Part shown: in pieces, positions 1 through 8,240 of the stretch
How the letters are laid out: every line of letters begins with the position of its first letter
How positions within the stretch are numbered: the first letter of the stretch is position 1
Origin: Delta-02 sp964513565
Lineage (GTDB): Bacteria > Desulfobacterota > Syntrophorhabdia > Syntrophorhabdales > Syntrophorhabdaceae
Direction of reading: 5' to 3'
Length of the DNA stretch: 64,000 bases
Assembly: GCA_964513565.1 (NCBI GenBank)
Contig: CAZENE010000010.1
Span: 1-64,000 of the forward strand
Program-made: the position numbers and the translations under genes
Notes under the pieces: generated by a model
What the model was told of the DNA's origin: nothing
The model's input: only the letters and a program-made list of their open reading frames with translations
Databases searched by the model: none

Positions 1-35
1 TCGGTGCCGGCGTCGTCACCGAGATAATTGAATAA
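1..35 (+). CDS. tuf: Elongation factor Tu, C-terminal end (partial)
   Basis: Only the last ten complete codons and the stop are inside the window. They read GAGVVTEIIE followed by TAA, which matches the invariant C-terminus of bacterial EF-Tu. The position directly before rpsJ is the classic str/S10 junction, so the identification rests on both peptide and context. The rest of the gene lies upstream of the window. Confidence 0.9.
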   Translation, partial: GAGVVTEIIE

Positions 36-47
36 AGGGGAATTACA

Positions 48-353
48 ATGCGGCAGAGAATCAGGATATGCCTGAAAGCATTTGACCATAGACTGCTCGA
101 TCAGTCTGTTAAGGAGATAGTCGACGCAGCCAAGAAGACAGGAGCGCAGGTGATCGGGCCTGTTCCGCTCCCTACGAGAATTCAGAAATTCACAGTCTTG
201 AGATCGCCGCACATCGATAAGAAATCACGGGAACAGTTTGAGATCCGTACACATAAACGGTTGATGGACATCGTTGATCCTACCCAGCAGACGGTTGATG
301 CCCTTATGAAGCTCGAACTGGCAGCCGGCGTCGATGTGGAGATCAAATCTTAG
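48..353 (+). CDS. rpsJ: 30S ribosomal protein S10
   Basis: A 101-residue protein (family usually 102-105) with the S10 core motifs GPVPLPT and RTHKR in the expected order. It binds the 30S head and, as NusE, takes part in antitermination. It starts 12 bases after tuf with an AGGGGA ribosome site and is the first gene of the S10 operon here. The stop is followed within 10 bases by rplD, so the two are co-transcribed. Confidence 0.98.
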   Translation: MRQRIRICLKAFDHRLLDQSVKEIVDAAKKTGAQVIGPVPLPTRIQKFTVLRSPHIDKKSREQFEIRTHKRLMDIVDPTQQTVDALMKLELAAGVDVEIKS

Positions 354-362
354 GAGCAGGTT

Positions 363-986
363 ATGGCGGTTACAGATATATTGAACATAGAGGGAACAAA
401 GGTCGGAGAACTCGAGATAAAGGACGAGGTCTTCAACTGCGAGGTAAAGCAGCATTTAATCCATGACGTGGTCAAGATGCAGCTGGCAAACCGCAGGAGG
501 GGAACCGCCAAGACAAAGGGGCGGAGCGAGGTTTCCGGCGGGGGACGCAAGCCGTACAAACAGAAAGGCACCGGTCAGGCGCGGCGCGGTTCAGCCCGTT
601 CCCCGGTAATGGTTGGTGGTGGAACCATATTCGGCCCTCAGCCAAGGGACTACAGCTATTCAGTTCCGAAAAAAGTGCGTAGGAGCGCGCTTAAGTCTGC
701 GCTTACAGTAAGGCATAGCGCTGCGAACATGAAGGTGCTCGACAAACTGGAGCTGGCCGACATCAGCACAAAAACATTTTTTAGGATTGTGACCAGACTG
801 GGACTTACGAAACCGTTATTCATCATAGACAAAAAGGATGAGACGATCGAAAGATCCGCCCGAAATATCCCGTACGTCAAAGTTCTCAGGGTCGAAGGGA
901 TAAACGTCTATGACATCATACGCCATGATCAGCTTATCATGACTGTTGATGCATTGAAAAAAGTTGAAGAGGTGCTGGCATCATGA
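363..986 (+). CDS. rplD: 50S ribosomal protein L4
   Basis: 207 residues, normal for L4. The basic, Gly-rich loop that lines the exit tunnel is recognisable around residues 45-90 (RRRGTAKTKGRSEVSGGGRKPYKQKGTG). In E. coli L4 also represses its own operon; nothing here shows whether that applies. The stop overlaps the rplW start by four bases (ATGA), a sign of translational coupling. The usual rplC (L3) gene between rpsJ and rplD is absent from this position. Confidence 0.98.
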   Translation: MAVTDILNIEGTKVGELEIKDEVFNCEVKQHLIHDVVKMQLANRRRGTAKTKGRSEVSGGGRKPYKQKGTGQARRGSARSPVMVGGGTIFGPQPRDYSYSVPKKVRRSALKSALTVRHSAANMKVLDKLELADISTKTFFRIVTRLGLTKPLFIIDKKDETIERSARNIPYVKVLRVEGINVYDIIRHDQLIMTVDALKKVEEVLAS

Positions 987-1270
987 ACGAATATGATATC
1001 ATCCTGAGGCCGATCATTACCGAGAAAAGTACACTTGTAAAGGAGACGGGAAACCAGTACGTCTTCGAGGTCTTAAGGAGCGCAAATAAGATCGAGATCA
1101 GAAAGGCGGTCGAGAAGCTATTCAAGGTAAAAGTAGTAGATGTCCATGTATCAAACATGGAAGGAAAGAAGAAACGCCTCGGACGTTACGCGGGTAAACG
1201 GTCAGACTGGAAGAAAGCCATCGTAAAATTGAGTCCGAAGGACAAAATCACGATTTTTGAGGGTGCGTAA
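983..1270 (+). CDS. rplW: 50S ribosomal protein L23
   Basis: 95 residues beginning with the typical L23 opening (DIILRPIITEKS) and containing the VDVHVSNMEGKKKRLGR loop region. L23 sits at the tunnel exit and docks trigger factor and SRP. The gene overlaps rplD by four bases at its start and rplB by one base (TAATG) at its end, so all three are probably translated in a coupled way. Confidence 0.98.
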   Translation: MNEYDIILRPIITEKSTLVKETGNQYVFEVLRSANKIEIRKAVEKLFKVKVVDVHVSNMEGKKKRLGRYAGKRSDWKKAIVKLSPKDKITIFEGA

Positions 1271-2097
1271 TGGGCGTGAAAGAATATAAGCCAACATCCG
1301 CCGGACGAAGATTCATGAGCGGGCTTACCTTTGACGAAATATCAAAGGACAAGCCGGAGAAGTCGCTCCTGAAACCGATAAAAAGGACAGGCGGACGTAA
1401 TCACAGCGGAAAGATAACCACACGGCACATCGGCGGTGGACATAAACGGCGTCTCCGTGTCATCGATTTCAAACGGGACAAGTTCGAGATCGTCGGCAAG
1501 GTCTCCGGGATCGAATACGATCCGAACCGGTCGGCCAATATCGCACTTATTCACTATATGGACGGCGAAAAACGCTATATCTTGGCACCGCTTGGTGTAA
1601 GAGACGGCGACACGGTAATAGCGAGCATGAAGCCTGATACGGAGATCAAGGAAGGCAACGCGCTTCCCTTGAAGTTCATACCCCTGGGAACTTTCGTCCA
1701 TAATATAGAAATGAAGCCGGGCAAGGGCGGGCAGCTCGCACGTAGCGCAGGAAGCTATGCGCAGATTGTTGCCAAAGAGGGCGATTACGGCCACTTGAGA
1801 CTTCCGTCGGGCGGCGTACGGCTGGTCAATCTTACCTGCATGGCCACCATAGGCCAGGTGGGCAATATCGACCATGAAAATATAACAGTCGGCAAGGCGG
1901 GGAAACCGAGATGGCTTGGTGTAAGGCCTACTGTCCGGGGTACCGCGATGAACCCTGTTGACCACCCGTTAGGCGGCGGCGAAGGTCGTTCCAAGGGTGG
2001 CAGGCATCCCTGCTCTCCCTGGGGCCAGCTGGCCAAGGGTCAGAAGACGAGGAAGAACAAACGGACAGATAAGTTTATCATTAAACTGAGAGGTTAG
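1270..2097 (+). CDS. rplB: 50S ribosomal protein L2
   Basis: 275 residues, the family norm. L2 is needed for subunit joining and peptidyl transfer. The C-terminal signature is clear: RGTAMNPVDHPLGGGEGRSKGG, carrying the conserved histidine. The N-terminal region contains GRNHSGKITTRHIGGGHKRR. It starts one base inside the rplW stop codon. Long antisense reading frames across this gene are compositional shadows. Confidence 0.98.
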   Translation: MGVKEYKPTSAGRRFMSGLTFDEISKDKPEKSLLKPIKRTGGRNHSGKITTRHIGGGHKRRLRVIDFKRDKFEIVGKVSGIEYDPNRSANIALIHYMDGEKRYILAPLGVRDGDTVIASMKPDTEIKEGNALPLKFIPLGTFVHNIEMKPGKGGQLARSAGSYAQIVAKEGDYGHLRLPSGGVRLVNLTCMATIGQVGNIDHENITVGKAGKPRWLGVRPTVRGTAMNPVDHPLGGGEGRSKGGRHPCSPWGQLAKGQKTRKNKRTDKFIIKLRG

Positions 2098-2106
2098 GAG
2101 GTTTTT

Positions 2107-2391
2107 GTGGCACGTTCCGTCAAAAAAGGGCCATTTTTAGAAGACAAATTAGCGCAGAGGGTGGATGAGGCGAGAGAAACCAAAGGATCAAAGGTTATCA
2201 AGACCTGGTCGCGCCGCTCAACCATAACTCCTGATTTTGTGGGACTTACGTTTGCTGTTCATAACGGGAGGAAATTTATACCGGTTTTCGTTACGGAAGA
2301 AATGGTCGGTCACAAACTCGGTGAATTCTCACCGACACGGACATTCCACAGCCATGCCGGCGATAGAAAGTCGAAAGTGGCGAAGAAATAA
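2107..2391 (+). CDS. rpsS: 30S ribosomal protein S19
   Basis: 94 residues starting at GTG behind TAGGAGG. The sequence opens ARSVKKGPFLEDKL and ends with GEFSPTRTFHSHAGDRK, both textbook S19 signatures. S19 forms a complex with S13 in the 30S head. The gene sits in the conserved order between rplB and rplV. Confidence 0.98.
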   Translation: MARSVKKGPFLEDKLAQRVDEARETKGSKVIKTWSRRSTITPDFVGLTFAVHNGRKFIPVFVTEEMVGHKLGEFSPTRTFHSHAGDRKSKVAKK

Positions 2392-2405
2392 AAAAGGATT
2401 AAGTC

Positions 2406-2738
2406 ATGGAGATCAAGTCGAAAATTCGAATGATTCACGTATCACCACGGAAGGTGCGGATCGTCGCAGAGCTTATCAAGCAGAAGAATGTTAATGATGC
2501 CTCGGGGCTTCTGACATATATGCCGCAGAAGGGCGCTTTTATACTGAAGAAACTCCTGGACAGCGCGATAGCGAATGCCCGGCAGAAAAAATACGTAGAT
2601 ATCGACAATCTCTACGTCAAAAATATCATGGTAGATGGCGGCCCGGTAATGAAGCGATTTATGCCGCGGGCCATGGGTCGCGCAACGAAAATACGCAAAA
2701 GATTAAGCCACATAACGCTCATCCTGGATGAAGCATAG
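2406..2738 (+). CDS. rplV: 50S ribosomal protein L22
   Basis: 110 residues. The conserved MIHVSPRKVRIVAELI opening and the C-terminal PRAMGRATKIRKRLSHITLILDE hook that reaches into the exit tunnel are present. It lies between rpsS and rpsC as in nearly all bacteria. Confidence 0.98.
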   Translation: MEIKSKIRMIHVSPRKVRIVAELIKQKNVNDASGLLTYMPQKGAFILKKLLDSAIANARQKKYVDIDNLYVKNIMVDGGPVMKRFMPRAMGRATKIRKRLSHITLILDEA

Positions 2739-2754
2739 ACTTTTTGGAGGTTAA

Positions 2755-3399
2755 ATGGGTCAGAAAACTAACCCTTTCGGTTTCAGACTCGGGGTCATTA
2801 AGACCTGGGATTCAAAATGGTTCGCGGCACGGAATTACGCGAAATTTCTTCACGAAGACCTCATCATCAAGAAATTCCTGAAGAAGAAGCTCTATCAGGC
2901 CGGGATATCGAAGATCGAGATCGAACGTGCAGCCAATAAGGACAAGAGGGCCAAGATAAACATTCATACATCGAGGCCGGGGCTTGTTATCGGGCGTAAG
3001 GGAGCGGAGGTCGAAAACCTGAAGAGAGAACTACAGAGAATTACCGATAAAGAGGTGATTCTCAATATAACAGAAGTCAAGAGACCGGAAACGGACGCTC
3101 AACTTGTGGCGGAAAATGTCGCATTGCAGATTGAGCGAAGAGTTTCATTCAGGCGGGCGATGAAGAAAAATGTTCAGCAAGCCTTGAAGTTCGGTGCTAA
3201 AGGCATCAAGGCGATGTGCGCCGGCAGGCTGGGGGGCGCTGAAATGGCGAGGACAGAATGGTACCGTGAAGGTAGAGTGCCGCTGCAGACCATTCGCGCA
3301 GACATAGATTACGGATATGCTGTCGCATCGACGAAATACGGTGTGATCGGAATAAAGGTTTGGATATTTAAAGGAGAAGTATTTCAGGAGGCTCGGTAA
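2755..3399 (+). CDS. rpsC: 30S ribosomal protein S3
   Basis: 214 residues, slightly shorter than E. coli S3 (233) because the C-terminal tail is short. It begins MGQKTNPFGFRLG. A KH domain with RPGLVIGRKGAEVE lies around residues 73-90, and the C-terminal S3 domain has GRLGGAEMARTEW. S3 lines the mRNA entry channel and has helicase activity in the family. A strong GGAGG site precedes the ATG. Confidence 0.98.
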   Translation: MGQKTNPFGFRLGVIKTWDSKWFAARNYAKFLHEDLIIKKFLKKKLYQAGISKIEIERAANKDKRAKINIHTSRPGLVIGRKGAEVENLKRELQRITDKEVILNITEVKRPETDAQLVAENVALQIERRVSFRRAMKKNVQQALKFGAKGIKAMCAGRLGGAEMARTEWYREGRVPLQTIRADIDYGYAVASTKYGVIGIKVWIFKGEVFQEAR

Positions 3400-3815
3400 T
3401 GCTTGCACCAAAAAGGGTAAGATACAGGAAAGTTCAGAAGGGTACCCTCGGGGGCGTTGCGCAGCGCGGTAATGTGGTCAGTTTCGGTGACTTTGGGCTT
3501 CAGGCCACGGAGGCCGGATGGATCACGTCTCGTCAGATCGAAGCGGCTCGTATCGCTCTTACGAGATATGTGAAAAGGACCGGAAAGGTCTGGATCAGGG
3601 TATTTCCCGATAAGCCGATAACGAAGAAACCGGCTGAAACAAGGATGGGTAAGGGGAAAGGTCCTAACGAAGGTTGGGTCGCAGTCGTAAAGCCCGGGAG
3701 AATTCTCTACGAGATCACAGGTGTTCCCGAGGATAAGGCACGCGAGGCACTGAGAATTGCATCCTTTAAACTACCCATTGGCACCAAGTTCATTACACGA
3801 AGTGAGGAACAATGA
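3399..3815 (+). CDS. rplP: 50S ribosomal protein L16
   Basis: 138 residues opening MLAPKRVRYRKVQKG, with RQIEAARIALTRYVKRTGK and the GKGKGPNEGWVAVVKPGRILYE segment that contacts the A-site tRNA. The start overlaps the rpsC stop by one base (TAATG) and the end overlaps rpmC by four bases. Confidence 0.98.
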   Translation: MLAPKRVRYRKVQKGTLGGVAQRGNVVSFGDFGLQATEAGWITSRQIEAARIALTRYVKRTGKVWIRVFPDKPITKKPAETRMGKGKGPNEGWVAVVKPGRILYEITGVPEDKAREALRIASFKLPIGTKFITRSEEQ

Positions 3816-3997
3816 AAGCGAAAGACTTCAAGGAGTTGACGAAAGAAGAGCTGATGAAGAAAAGGAAGGACCTCAAGGAAGAGCTTTTTAACTTGAGATT
3901 TCAGCATTCTACCGGCCAACTTGAGAATACGGCACGTATGAATACCTTAAAGAAAGATGTCGCCAGGATAGAAACCGTCTTGAGCGAGAAGGAATAA
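3812..3997 (+). CDS. rpmC: 50S ribosomal protein L29
   Basis: 61 residues, mostly helical and charged, with the L29 signature ELFNLRFQHSTGQLENTARM. L29 packs next to L23 at the tunnel exit. It starts within the rplP stop (ATGA overlap). Confidence 0.97.
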   Translation: MKAKDFKELTKEELMKKRKDLKEELFNLRFQHSTGQLENTARMNTLKKDVARIETVLSEKE

Positions 3998-4015
3998 ATG
4001 CTTAAAGAGGTTCCC

Positions 4016-4324
4016 ATGGAAGCCAAACGTGAAATAAACAAGCGAAAGATGGTCGGCAGGGTCATCAAAGACAAGATGGATAAAACGGTTGTCGTGGAAG
4101 TTGAAAAATTCCTCAAGCACCCAAAGTATCACAAGTTCATCAAAAGGAAACTGAGATATAAAGCACACGACGAGAATAATTCCAGCAAGACGGGCGACAG
4201 AGTGTTGATCGTCGAGACAAGGCCTCTGAGCAAAGATAAGCGGTGGCTCGTGAAAGAGGTTGTCAGACACGAGGAACTTTTCTTGGTCAAGAACGAGGTG
4301 GCGCATGATTCAGGAGAGATCTAA
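4016..4324 (+). CDS. rpsQ: 30S ribosomal protein S17
   Basis: S17 is an early-assembling 16S rRNA binder. The open frame begins at 3998, but I prefer the ATG at 4016 because AAAGAGG lies seven bases before it and because the protein then begins MEAKREINKRKMVGRV, the usual S17 N-terminus. This gives 102 residues. The C-terminus is about 15-20 residues longer than in E. coli and overlaps the rplN start by 20 bases. Confidence 0.95.
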   Translation: MEAKREINKRKMVGRVIKDKMDKTVVVEVEKFLKHPKYHKFIKRKLRYKAHDENNSSKTGDRVLIVETRPLSKDKRWLVKEVVRHEELFLVKNEVAHDSGEI

Positions 4325-4673
4325 GCTCGAAGTTGCCGATAATTCCGGTGCAAAGAAACTTGGCTGCATCAAGGTGCTTGGCGGGTCAAGGAAACGGTAT
4401 GGAACAGTTGGTGACATCATTGTTGCATCCGTGAAAGAGGTCATCCCGAACTCCAAAGTAAAAAAAGGTGAAGTGGTCAAGGCCGTTATTGTCAGAACGA
4501 AAAAAGAGATCCGCCGGAATGACGGTTCGTATGTTAAGTTCGATGACAATTCGGCAGTTATAATAAATCAGTATAACGAACCTGTCGGGACACGTATCTT
4601 CGGCCCGGTTGCACGGGAACTGAGAGCAAAAAGGTTTATGAAGATCGTATCACTGGCACCTGAGGTTGTGTGA
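4305..4673 (+). CDS. rplN: 50S ribosomal protein L14
   Basis: Read from the ATG at 4305 the product is 122 residues, exactly the L14 length. It opens MIQERSKLEVADNSGAK and ends FMKIVSLAPEVV, both diagnostic. An upstream in-frame ATG at 4260 would add 15 residues foreign to the family. The start lies inside rpsQ (20-base overlap), and the ribosome site AGGTGG is within the rpsQ coding region. Confidence 0.97.
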   Translation: MIQERSKLEVADNSGAKKLGCIKVLGGSRKRYGTVGDIIVASVKEVIPNSKVKKGEVVKAVIVRTKKEIRRNDGSYVKFDDNSAVIINQYNEPVGTRIFGPVARELRAKRFMKIVSLAPEVV

Positions 4674-4680
4674 GGTAAAT

Positions 4681-5004
4681 ATGGAAAAGCTCTATCATGT
4701 CAAGAAGAATGACCTTGTAATGGTGACGACCGGGAAAGACAAGGGAAAGACCGGAAAAGTCCTCAGGATAAACAAGAAGAAAGACAGATTGATCGTTGAA
4801 AAGATCAACATGGTGAAAAAACATGTCAGGCCGAGCCAGAAGGCTAAAGGCGGAATAATGGAGAAGGAAAGCTCCATCCATGTCTCGAATGTCATGATCT
4901 ATTGCGAGAAATGCGCGAAACCGGTTCGGACGGGGAAAAAGATCCTGGAAGACGGCAAGAAGGTCCGTTTCTGCAAGAAATGTGACGAGGTCATTGATAA
5001 GTAA
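4681..5004 (+). CDS. rplX: 50S ribosomal protein L24
   Basis: 107 residues from the ATG at 4681, which follows TGAGGTAA. An in-frame ATG at 4666 is less likely because it lies inside rplN without a good ribosome site. The N-terminal KOW motif (VMVTTGKDKGKTGKVL) nucleates 50S assembly. The C-terminus has two CxxC pairs (CEKC, CKKC), the zinc-ribbon form of L24, which E. coli lacks. Confidence 0.97.
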   Translation: MEKLYHVKKNDLVMVTTGKDKGKTGKVLRINKKKDRLIVEKINMVKKHVRPSQKAKGGIMEKESSIHVSNVMIYCEKCAKPVRTGKKILEDGKKVRFCKKCDEVIDK

Positions 5005-5018
5005 GCGGGAGGCGGTCG

Positions 5019-5558
5019 TTGAATACGTATATGGAGTTTTACGAAAAGGAAGTCAAATCGGCGATGATGAGGCGTTTCCAGTATAAGAACGTTATGGAAG
5101 TGCCGAAGATCGTAAAGATCACCTTGAATATAGGCCTTGGCGAGGCCCTGCAGAACATAAAAGCCCTTGATGCTGCATCAGGCGATATAAAACTGATAAC
5201 CGGCCAGAAGCCGGTCATCACCAAGGCGAAAAAATCAATAGCATCCTTTAAGCTGCGCGAGGGAATGTCCGTGGGATGCATGGTCACCCTGCGCCGGGAG
5301 AGGATGTATGAATTTTATCGGAAGCTTGTAACGATCGTTCTACCCAGGGTCAGGGACTTCAAAGGTGTGTCCCCGAAGTCTTTTGACGGCCGCGGAAACT
5401 ATACCCTCGGCCTGAAAGAACAGATCATTTTCCCCGAGATCGATTATGATAAGATCGACAAGGCGCGCGGAATGAATATAACAATTACAACAACCGCAAA
5501 AACGGATGAAGAAGGCCATGAGCTTTTAAAGCTTATGGGCATGCCTTTCAGGAGCTAG
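5019..5558 (+). CDS. rplE: 50S ribosomal protein L5
   Basis: 179 residues, the family norm. L5 binds 5S rRNA with L18 and L25. Key motifs are KIVKITLNIGLGE, GCMVTLRRERMYEF and RVRDFKGVSPKSFDGRGNYTLG. The start is TTG at 5019, six bases after GGGAGG. An ATG four codons later (5031) is a possible alternative but would have a poorly spaced ribosome site. Confidence 0.97.
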   Translation: MNTYMEFYEKEVKSAMMRRFQYKNVMEVPKIVKITLNIGLGEALQNIKALDAASGDIKLITGQKPVITKAKKSIASFKLREGMSVGCMVTLRRERMYEFYRKLVTIVLPRVRDFKGVSPKSFDGRGNYTLGLKEQIIFPEIDYDKIDKARGMNITITTTAKTDEEGHELLKLMGMPFRS

Positions 5559-5570
5559 TGGAGGACTTTC

Positions 5571-5756
5571 ATGGCAAGAAAAGCAATGATAGAGAAAGCA
5601 AAGAGGGCGCCTAAATTCAAAGTGCGCGTGCGCAACAGATGCGCCGTCTGCGGTAGACCACGGGCATTCATCAGGAAATTCCAGATGTGCAGGGTCTGCT
5701 TTAGGTCCTATTCCCTGAGGGGCGAGATCCCCGGTGTTTTAAAATCAAGCTGGTGA
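5571..5756 (+). CDS. rpsN: 30S ribosomal protein S14, zinc type
   Basis: 61 residues: the short S14 form with two CxxC zinc pairs (CAVC near residue 24 and CRVC near residue 40), unlike the 101-residue zinc-free form of E. coli. It assembles into the 30S head with S3 and S10. A GGAGG site precedes the ATG. Confidence 0.98.
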   Translation: MARKAMIEKAKRAPKFKVRVRNRCAVCGRPRAFIRKFQMCRVCFRSYSLRGEIPGVLKSSW

Positions 5757-5765
5757 GGTGGTAAT

Positions 5766-6167
5766 ATGGGTATGGTTGATCCAATAGCAGACATGATGAC
5801 GAGAATACGGAACGCGATCATTGCCCGTCATGAAACGGTAGACATTCCTTATTCGAATATGAAATTCTCAATATCCAAGATTCTCAAGGAAGAAGGATAC
5901 GTGAGAAATTATAAGACATTCGTTGACGAATCACGGAAAAAATTTCTCAAGGTCTATATCAGCTATGACGAGAATTCGAAGAGCGTCATAACGGGGCTGA
6001 AGACCATTAGCAAACCGGGCAGGCGCGTATATGCCGGTATTGCCGATCTTCCGAGGTTCAGGAACAGAACAGGAATAGTCGTCATTTCTACGTCGAAGGG
6101 TCTTATGACCGACAGAAATGCAATAAAGAGTAAGGTTGGGGGCGAACCCCTTCTCGTAGTCTGGTGA
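5766..6167 (+). CDS. rpsH: 30S ribosomal protein S8
   Basis: 133 residues opening DPIADMMTRIRNA and closing with STSKGLMTDRNAIKSKVGGEPLLVVW, both classical S8 elements. In E. coli S8 represses the spc operon; the sequence does not show whether that holds here. RBS GAGGTGG is seven bases upstream. Confidence 0.98.
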   Translation: MGMVDPIADMMTRIRNAIIARHETVDIPYSNMKFSISKILKEEGYVRNYKTFVDESRKKFLKVYISYDENSKSVITGLKTISKPGRRVYAGIADLPRFRNRTGIVVISTSKGLMTDRNAIKSKVGGEPLLVVW

Positions 6168-6176
6168 GGTGTATTC

Positions 6177-6713
6177 ATGTCGAGGATAGGAAAGAAGCCA
6201 ATTATACTCCCGCAGGGGACGAAACTGGAACTCAAAGACGGTCAAGTCACTGTCACGGGCCCGAAAGGCTCATTAAACAGGCCGTTCCTGAAGGGATTGG
6301 AACTCAGCATTGACGGCAGCAATGTGACGGTTGCACGAACGAGCGATGAAAAGACCATCCGCGGATACCATGGCCTTATGAGGACCCTTATAGCGAACAT
6401 GGTCGACGGTGTGTCGAAGGGCTTTGAGAAAAAACTCGAGATAGTGGGGATCGGCTACAGGGCCGAATTTCAGCCGGGTACATTCACATTTTTCCTTGGC
6501 TATTCGCACCCGATAGTTTTTAATCTTCCCGAAGGCATCACCGGGCAGCTTGAAAAGCAGACCCAGGTTTCCATCCAGGGTATTGATAAAGAATTATTAG
6601 GACAGACTGCAGCGAAGATACGGGCTTTACGGAAACCCGATGCCTACAAGAACAAAGGCATCAAGTATGCTGATGAGGTCCTGAAGAAGAAAGCAGGAAA
6701 AAGCGGGAAATAA
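6177..6713 (+). CDS. rplF: 50S ribosomal protein L6
   Basis: 178 residues with the L6 opening MSRIGKKPI, the internal duplicated fold (VTVTGPKGSL / VGIGYRAEFQ), and the ending RKPDAYKNKGIKYADEVLKKKAGKSGK, which contains the Y-K-G-K-G-like rRNA-binding loop. Located near the GTPase-associated centre of the 50S. Confidence 0.98.
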   Translation: MSRIGKKPIILPQGTKLELKDGQVTVTGPKGSLNRPFLKGLELSIDGSNVTVARTSDEKTIRGYHGLMRTLIANMVDGVSKGFEKKLEIVGIGYRAEFQPGTFTFFLGYSHPIVFNLPEGITGQLEKQTQVSIQGIDKELLGQTAAKIRALRKPDAYKNKGIKYADEVLKKKAGKSGK

Positions 6714-6724
6714 GGAGTAGCGGT

Positions 6725-7090
6725 ATGCATAGAAAGGAAAAAGTCGAAGCCCGGCAGAGACGCAAACGGAGAATACGGAGCAAGATCCACGGCACCCAGA
6801 CAAAACCGAGGCTCACCGTTTTCAAGAGTATCAGGCAGATCTATGCACAGTTGATCGATGACACCCAGCAGAAGGTTATTACCGGAATTTCGACCCTGAA
6901 CAAGGAAGTTCAGGAAGGGTTGAAAAGCGGCGGGAACAGCGATGCAGCCAAAAAAGTTGGTGAAGCGATCGGAAAGAAAGCAATAGGACTCGGTATAACG
7001 GAGATTGTTTTCGACCGTAACGGGTTCAAATATCATGGCAGGATCAAGGCGCTTGCTGACGGGGCTCGTGAAGCAGGGCTAAAATTTTAA
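6725..7090 (+). CDS. rplR: 50S ribosomal protein L18
   Basis: 121 residues; basic N-terminus followed by RLTVFKSIRQIYAQLIDDTQQ and the C-terminal FDRNGFKYHGRIKALADGAREAGL typical of L18, which carries 5S rRNA into the central protuberance. RBS AGGAG before the ATG; ten bases to the next gene. Confidence 0.98.
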   Translation: MHRKEKVEARQRRKRRIRSKIHGTQTKPRLTVFKSIRQIYAQLIDDTQQKVITGISTLNKEVQEGLKSGGNSDAAKKVGEAIGKKAIGLGITEIVFDRNGFKYHGRIKALADGAREAGLKF

Positions 7091-7099
7091 CGGGAGGTT

Positions 7100-7609
7100 G
7101 TGTTGGTTGAAAGAAAGCGAATAGACGCAGGCGATCTCGAATTACAGGACAGACTGGTTTACATTAATCGCGTCGCTAAGGTTGTAAAGGGTGGCCGTCG
7201 ATTTTCATTTAGCGCCATCGTTGTTGTCGGCGACGGTAATGGAAAGGTCGGTTTTGGACTGGGCAAAGCCAACGAAGTCCCTGATGCAATACGGAAAGCC
7301 GTTGAAAGGGCGAAGAAAAGCCTTGTAGAAGTGCCCGTTGAAAAGGGAACGATCCCCCATGAGATCATGGCAAAATACGGAACAAGTCAGGTTTACATGA
7401 AGCCTGCACGGGAAGGTACAGGAGTTATCGCCGGCCGGGCCGTCCGGGCTGTCGTTGAAGTTGCGGGAATCACAAATATCCTTACTAAATGTTACGGCTC
7501 CCGGAATTACCATAATGTCGTCAAGGCAACCATCAGGGGCCTGTCTCTTATGAAATCGCCGGAAACGGCGCTGAAACAGAGAGGCAAATTGAAAGTAGAA
7601 GAGGGTTAA
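7100..7609 (+). CDS. rpsE: 30S ribosomal protein S5
   Basis: 169 residues with the double-stranded RNA-binding segment INRVAKVVKGGRRFSFSAIVVVGDGNGKVGFGLGKA near residues 25-60 and a C-terminal S5 fold. S5 shapes the mRNA entry site. Start uncertain by one codon: GTG at 7100 is only two bases from GGGAGG, whereas TTG at 7103 has a five-base spacing and may be the true start. Confidence 0.97.
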   Translation: MLVERKRIDAGDLELQDRLVYINRVAKVVKGGRRFSFSAIVVVGDGNGKVGFGLGKANEVPDAIRKAVERAKKSLVEVPVEKGTIPHEIMAKYGTSQVYMKPAREGTGVIAGRAVRAVVEVAGITNILTKCYGSRNYHNVVKATIRGLSLMKSPETALKQRGKLKVEEG

Positions 7610-7610
7610 A

Positions 7611-7796
7611 ATGAGCCACCTGAAAATAAAATGGACAAAAAGCTTCATCGGATGCCCCGAAGACCAGAGGGCGACCGTCAGAAGCCTGGGTTTCAAGAAA
7701 CTCAACCAGGAGAGAACGGTTAAGAACACGCCTGAGATAAGAGGCATGGTAAAGAAGGTGATTCACCTTGTTACAGTATTGGAGGATGCTCGGTAA
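7611..7796 (+). CDS. rpmD: 50S ribosomal protein L30
   Basis: 61 residues containing KSFIGCPEDQRATVRSLGFKKLNQ and a C-terminal KKVIHLVTV strand, the L30 fold. It starts two bases after rpsE and stops directly before the rplO ATG (TAA then ATG), so translation of these genes is tightly linked. Confidence 0.96.
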   Translation: MSHLKIKWTKSFIGCPEDQRATVRSLGFKKLNQERTVKNTPEIRGMVKKVIHLVTVLEDAR

Positions 7797-8240
7797 ATGA
7801 AACTATCAGACCTTAAACCAATTCCGGGATCAAAAAAGAGCCGCAAGCGTGTCGGCCGGGGGACCGGGTCGGGCCTCGGCACCACAGCGGGTTATGGAAA
7901 TAAAGGGCAGCGTTCAACAAGCGGTGGAACAAAAGGAAAAAGTTTTGAAGGCGGTCAGCTTCCCCTGACGAGAAGGATACCGAAACGCGGTTTTAAGAAT
8001 CCTTTCCGGAAGGAATATGCGATCATTAATATTGCCGATCTCGAAATGTTCAAGGGAATGGAAAAGGTTGGCATCGAAGATATCCTGAAAGCAGGGTTAT
8101 TTAAGAAACTACAGGATGGCATCAAGCTTCTTTCTATGGGAGACATAGATTTCCCGATAAAAATTTCGGTTCACAAGGCATCACAGAAGGCCATTGACAA
8201 GATCAGGGCCAAGGGTGGCGATGTGGAGGTAATTGCTTAA
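7797..8240 (+). CDS. rplO: 50S ribosomal protein L15
   Basis: 147 residues. The Gly/Arg-rich N-terminal extension (SRKRVGRGTGSGLG, then TSGGTKGKSFEGGQLPL) is the hallmark of L15. The stop codon overlaps the secY ATG by one base (TAATG). Confidence 0.98.
   Translation: MKLSDLKPIPGSKKSRKRVGRGTGSGLGTTAGYGNKGQRSTSGGTKGKSFEGGQLPLTRRIPKRGFKNPFRKEYAIINIADLEMFKGMEKVGIEDILKAGLFKKLQDGIKLLSMGDIDFPIKISVHKASQKAIDKIRAKGGDVEVIA

Noticed and set aside
1342..1965. Long minus-strand open frame opposite rplB (207 codons)
   Set aside because: It lies wholly inside an unmistakable L2 gene and shows no family motif; a compositional shadow.
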